Under the pieces are notes generated by a model. The model saw only the letters and a program-made list of their open reading frames with translations, was not told the DNA's origin and did no database searches. This document shows positions 6,670 to 8,508 of a DNA stretch of 8,508 bases, piece after piece (within the stretch, counting starts at the first letter, position 1; the number at the start of each line of letters is the position of its first letter). Both the position numbers and the translations under genes were made by a program. This stretch comes from an uncultured Microbacteriaceae bacterium (GTDB lineage: Bacteria > Actinomycetota > Actinomycetes > Actinomycetales > Microbacteriaceae): the NCBI GenBank assembly GCA_937896185.1, contig CALBMG010000055.1, forward strand, positions 1 through 8,508. The letters are read 5' to 3'.

Positions 6670-7914
6670 GTGTCGCGTCGACTCGTCATCCTTTTTGCGC
6701 TTCTCGAGGCGCTGTTTGGCATTGCATTGGGCATCGGCATTGTGCTGGTGCCCTTTGTGATTGTCTGGGGTGTGAATGGCGCGTTCCAGGCGACACCACT
6801 GGAGGTGTGGCGTATCGCGGTGGATGCGTGGGCGTTGGGTCACGCAATTCCGCTGGATGTGACGTTGCCCGCCGAGGCCGCCGCGGCCTTTGGTGAAAAG
6901 GGTGAACTGTCGTTTGTGTTGTCGCTGGCCCCGCTGGGGTTTGCGCTGTTCACGCTGGTGATGGGTTTCCGTGCGGGTCGTCGGGTGTCCGAGGCCCCCA
7001 ACCCGGCACCGACGGCGGGTCTGATTGCCGCCTTCTTTGCTGTGTTTGCGTTCCTCGCGTTGGCTTCGGCGCAGCATGATGGCGTGACCATGAATCTGGG
7101 CGACGGCACGGTTCGCGTCGTGATGCCGTTTGTGGTGGGCATGCTGTTGTCGTGGCGCCCGTGGCGTTCCGATGCGTTACGGTCACGCTGGGCGTCGGTG
7201 GTTCCTGGCGATCTGCGCGAACTGAGCACACTGGCGTTGACGGTGTCGTCGACGGTGCTGTTGGGTCTAGTCGTGGTGTCGTCGATCATGCTGGTGCTCT
7301 TGTTGGTCGCTGGATTTGCGACCGAAATTTCGTTGTACGAGGCGGTCCATGGCGAAATCTTTGGCGGCCTTGTGTTGACGTTTGGCCAGTTGTTGGCGGT
7401 GCCGACCGTCGTCATCTGGGCGGCGTCGTGGATTGTGGGCCCCGGTTTCTCGTTGGGTGTCGGCACCATTGTGTCGCCCGATATGTTGACCCTGGGCACC
7501 CTTCCGTCGGTCCCGTTGTTGGGGCTGATTCCGCTGGAGAATTCGGCGGGCAGCCTGTTCACCGGTGTTGTGCCCGTGTTGGCGGCGATTGCGGCCGCGC
7601 GTTTCTCGCCCGCGCTTGTCGCCGCACGCGGATATTTCGATTCGTCGGGTGTGCGCGATTACCTGCGCATCGTGGGCCTCGCGGCGCTCGCGGGCTTGTT
7701 CAGTTTTGTCATCGCGTTCGCCGTCGGCGGCGGGGCGAGCGGTTCGGCGGGACCTGGCCGGTTCTTTGATGTCGGAATCGATGTGTTCGATTTTGCGTTT
7801 ACTCTCGCAGTGGGGACGGCCGGTGGCGCGCTTGTTGGGGCGGCCGCGCGACTGATCCGTCCGTTGCCGTCGCAGCCCGCTTCGGCCTCTCTGTCGGCCC
7901 AGCGCAAACGGTAG
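6670..7914 (+). CDS. perM: PerM-like cell division membrane protein (DUF6350)
   Basis: A 414-residue integral membrane protein with about nine or ten hydrophobic segments, roughly at 5-32, 78-98, 112-132, 144-160, 182-215, 235-258, 276-292, 301-318, 335-358 and 372-395, and a basic C-terminal tail ending AQRKR. The family signature is a WAASWIVGPGF stretch followed by GVGTIVSP and LPSVPLLGLIP, at about 255-290. This family is DUF6350, whose member in M. tuberculosis (PerM, Rv0955, between sucCD and purN as here) is required for persistence and for cell division under some conditions and is linked to FtsB. The assignment rests on signature and synteny; function in this organism is inferred. 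The GTG start lies two bases after sucD with no Shine-Dalgarno, pointing to translational coupling. Codon use leans to TTG and GTG, unlike sucCD. The stop TAG is also the start of the purN -10 box. Confidence 0.85.
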   Translation: MSRRLVILFALLEALFGIALGIGIVLVPFVIVWGVNGAFQATPLEVWRIAVDAWALGHAIPLDVTLPAEAAAAFGEKGELSFVLSLAPLGFALFTLVMGFRAGRRVSEAPNPAPTAGLIAAFFAVFAFLALASAQHDGVTMNLGDGTVRVVMPFVVGMLLSWRPWRSDALRSRWASVVPGDLRELSTLALTVSSTVLLGLVVVSSIMLVLLLVAGFATEISLYEAVHGEIFGGLVLTFGQLLAVPTVVIWAASWIVGPGFSLGVGTIVSPDMLTLGTLPSVPLLGLIPLENSAGSLFTGVVPVLAAIAAARFSPALVAARGYFDSSGVRDYLRIVGLAALAGLFSFVIAFAVGGGASGSAGPGRFFDVGIDVFDFAFTLAVGTAGGALVGAAARLIRPLPSQPASASLSAQRKR

Positions 7915-7917
7915 ACT
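7912..7917 (+). promoter_or_regulatory. Leaderless-type promoter (-10 box) of purN
   Basis: TAGACT fits TANNNT and is followed by six bases (TGACCA) and the purN ATG at 7924, so transcription should begin at or next to the start codon. The first three bases of the box are the perM stop codon. The -35 is poor (CTGTCG at 7891-7896, spacing 15). There is no Shine-Dalgarno upstream of purN, which supports leaderless initiation. Confidence 0.55.
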
Positions 7918-7923
7918 TGACCA

Positions 7924-8508
7924 ATGCTTCGGGTCGTCGTCCTCATCAGTGGTACCGGCTCGAACTTGCGCGCGTTTCTCGAGGGCTGCGATAGCGGCGC
8001 TATTCCGGCACGGGTTGTGGCGGTCGGTTCCGACCTTCCCGCCGAGGGCTTGCAGCATGCGACCGCCCGCCAGATTCCGACCTTTATTGAACCGCTGAAC
8101 CGCGGCGATGACCGTGTGGCGTGGGGCGAGCGACTGGCGGAACAGATCTCGGCGTACGAACCCGACTTGGTAATTCTGTCGGGCTTCATGCGACTCGTAC
8201 CACCTGCTGTGGTCGAACGCTTTTCGCCCATGCTGCTCAATACACATCCCGCATTTTTGCCGGAATTTCCGGGAGCCCACGGTGTGCGTGACGCTTTCGA
8301 GGCCGGCGTCAGCGAGACGGGCGCCAGTGTGATTGTGGTCGACAACGGGGTCGATACCGGACCGATTCTTGCTCAACGTCGAGTACCCATTTTCGAGGAC
8401 GACACCGTTGATTCACTGCACGACCGCATCAAACCGGTGGAACGTGAATTGCTCGCCGAGGTTGTCCGCGATATCGCCACACGCGTCAAGAACGCCCACG
8501 GCAGCCTT
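7924..8508 (+). CDS. purN: Phosphoribosylglycinamide formyltransferase, 3' end outside window
   Basis: PurN transfers a formyl group from 10-formyltetrahydrofolate to GAR in de novo purine synthesis. I translated 195 codons in frame to the last base with no stop; family members are about 190-215 residues, so only a few residues should be missing. The N-terminus shows the GAR-phosphate loop SGTGSNL (9-15). The formyl-folate region has SGFMRL (86-91), then NTHPAFLPEFPGAHG (106-120) and VDNGVDTGPI (139-148). Asn106, His108 and Asp144 match the E. coli catalytic triad in both spacing and number; His119 and Ser135 are also kept. Position 137, normally His in the S/T-V-H motif, is Ile here. The end, LHDRIKPVERELL (165-177), is typical. 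The gene starts nine bases after perM. In relatives purH follows, beyond the window. Confidence 0.95.
   Translation, partial: MLRVVVLISGTGSNLRAFLEGCDSGAIPARVVAVGSDLPAEGLQHATARQIPTFIEPLNRGDDRVAWGERLAEQISAYEPDLVILSGFMRLVPPAVVERFSPMLLNTHPAFLPEFPGAHGVRDAFEAGVSETGASVIVVDNGVDTGPILAQRRVPIFEDDTVDSLHDRIKPVERELLAEVVRDIATRVKNAHGSL

Noticed and set aside
7267..8376. A 369-codon open frame on the minus strand across perM and purN
   Set aside because: It spans two recognisable plus-strand genes, and its product is Arg/His/Gln-rich low-complexity sequence typical of antisense frames.
1..8508. Mobile elements, CRISPR arrays, tRNA/rRNA genes, toxin-antitoxin or defence genes
   Set aside because: I read both strands and found no transposase-like frame, long direct repeats, regularly spaced repeats or RNA gene signatures. 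All substantial space is filled by housekeeping genes.

Overview
The window is an ordinary housekeeping stretch of an actinobacterial chromosome, most likely from the Microbacteriaceae or a close relative. The evidence is the G+C-rich sequence (not counted), the Bax1-I family variant with its MTYEDTIVKT motif, the UvrD1/PcrA-type helicase, a DUF6350/PerM membrane protein between sucD and purN, GTG starts, and promoters that consist of little more than a TANNNT -10 box. The order helicase - sucC - sucD - perM - purN matches, as I recall it, the Mycobacterium tuberculosis region from uvrD1 (Rv0949) to purN (Rv0956), so this is old conserved synteny and not an accessory island. I see no mobile element, CRISPR array, RNA gene or sign of horizontal transfer.

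Layout. Bases 2-862 hold the 3' part of guaA (GMP synthase), which runs in from the left edge. It ends at a perfect 14-bp hairpin (875-907) shared with a convergent minus-strand pair: a Bax inhibitor-1 family membrane protein (929-1753), preceded on the same strand by a 78-residue DUF4190-type membrane protein (1829-2065). The 60 bases between 2065 and 2126 form a compact divergent promoter region, from which the plus-strand pcrA/uvrD1 helicase starts (2126-4501). After a 107-base gap with a probable promoter come sucC (4609-5772), sucD (5783-6667) and perM/DUF6350 (6670-7914). These are spaced 10 and 2 bases apart and are probably one operon. purN begins at 7924 and runs off the right edge after 195 codons.

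Functions. guaA and purN serve purine synthesis. SucC and SucD are the two subunits of the TCA-cycle succinyl-CoA synthetase. PcrA/UvrD1 is a DNA-repair helicase whose C-terminal Tudor-like domain probably binds RNA polymerase. PerM is a multi-pass membrane protein linked in mycobacteria to cell division and persistence, and is the least understood gene here.

I did not find a new system. The points most worth a second look are small. Leaderless-type promoters place the -10 box exactly six bases before an ATG, and in one case the -10 box includes the upstream gene's stop codon. PurN carries Ile where the family normally has a conserved active-site His. The helicase has no cysteine in its 2B region, unlike mycobacterial UvrD1.
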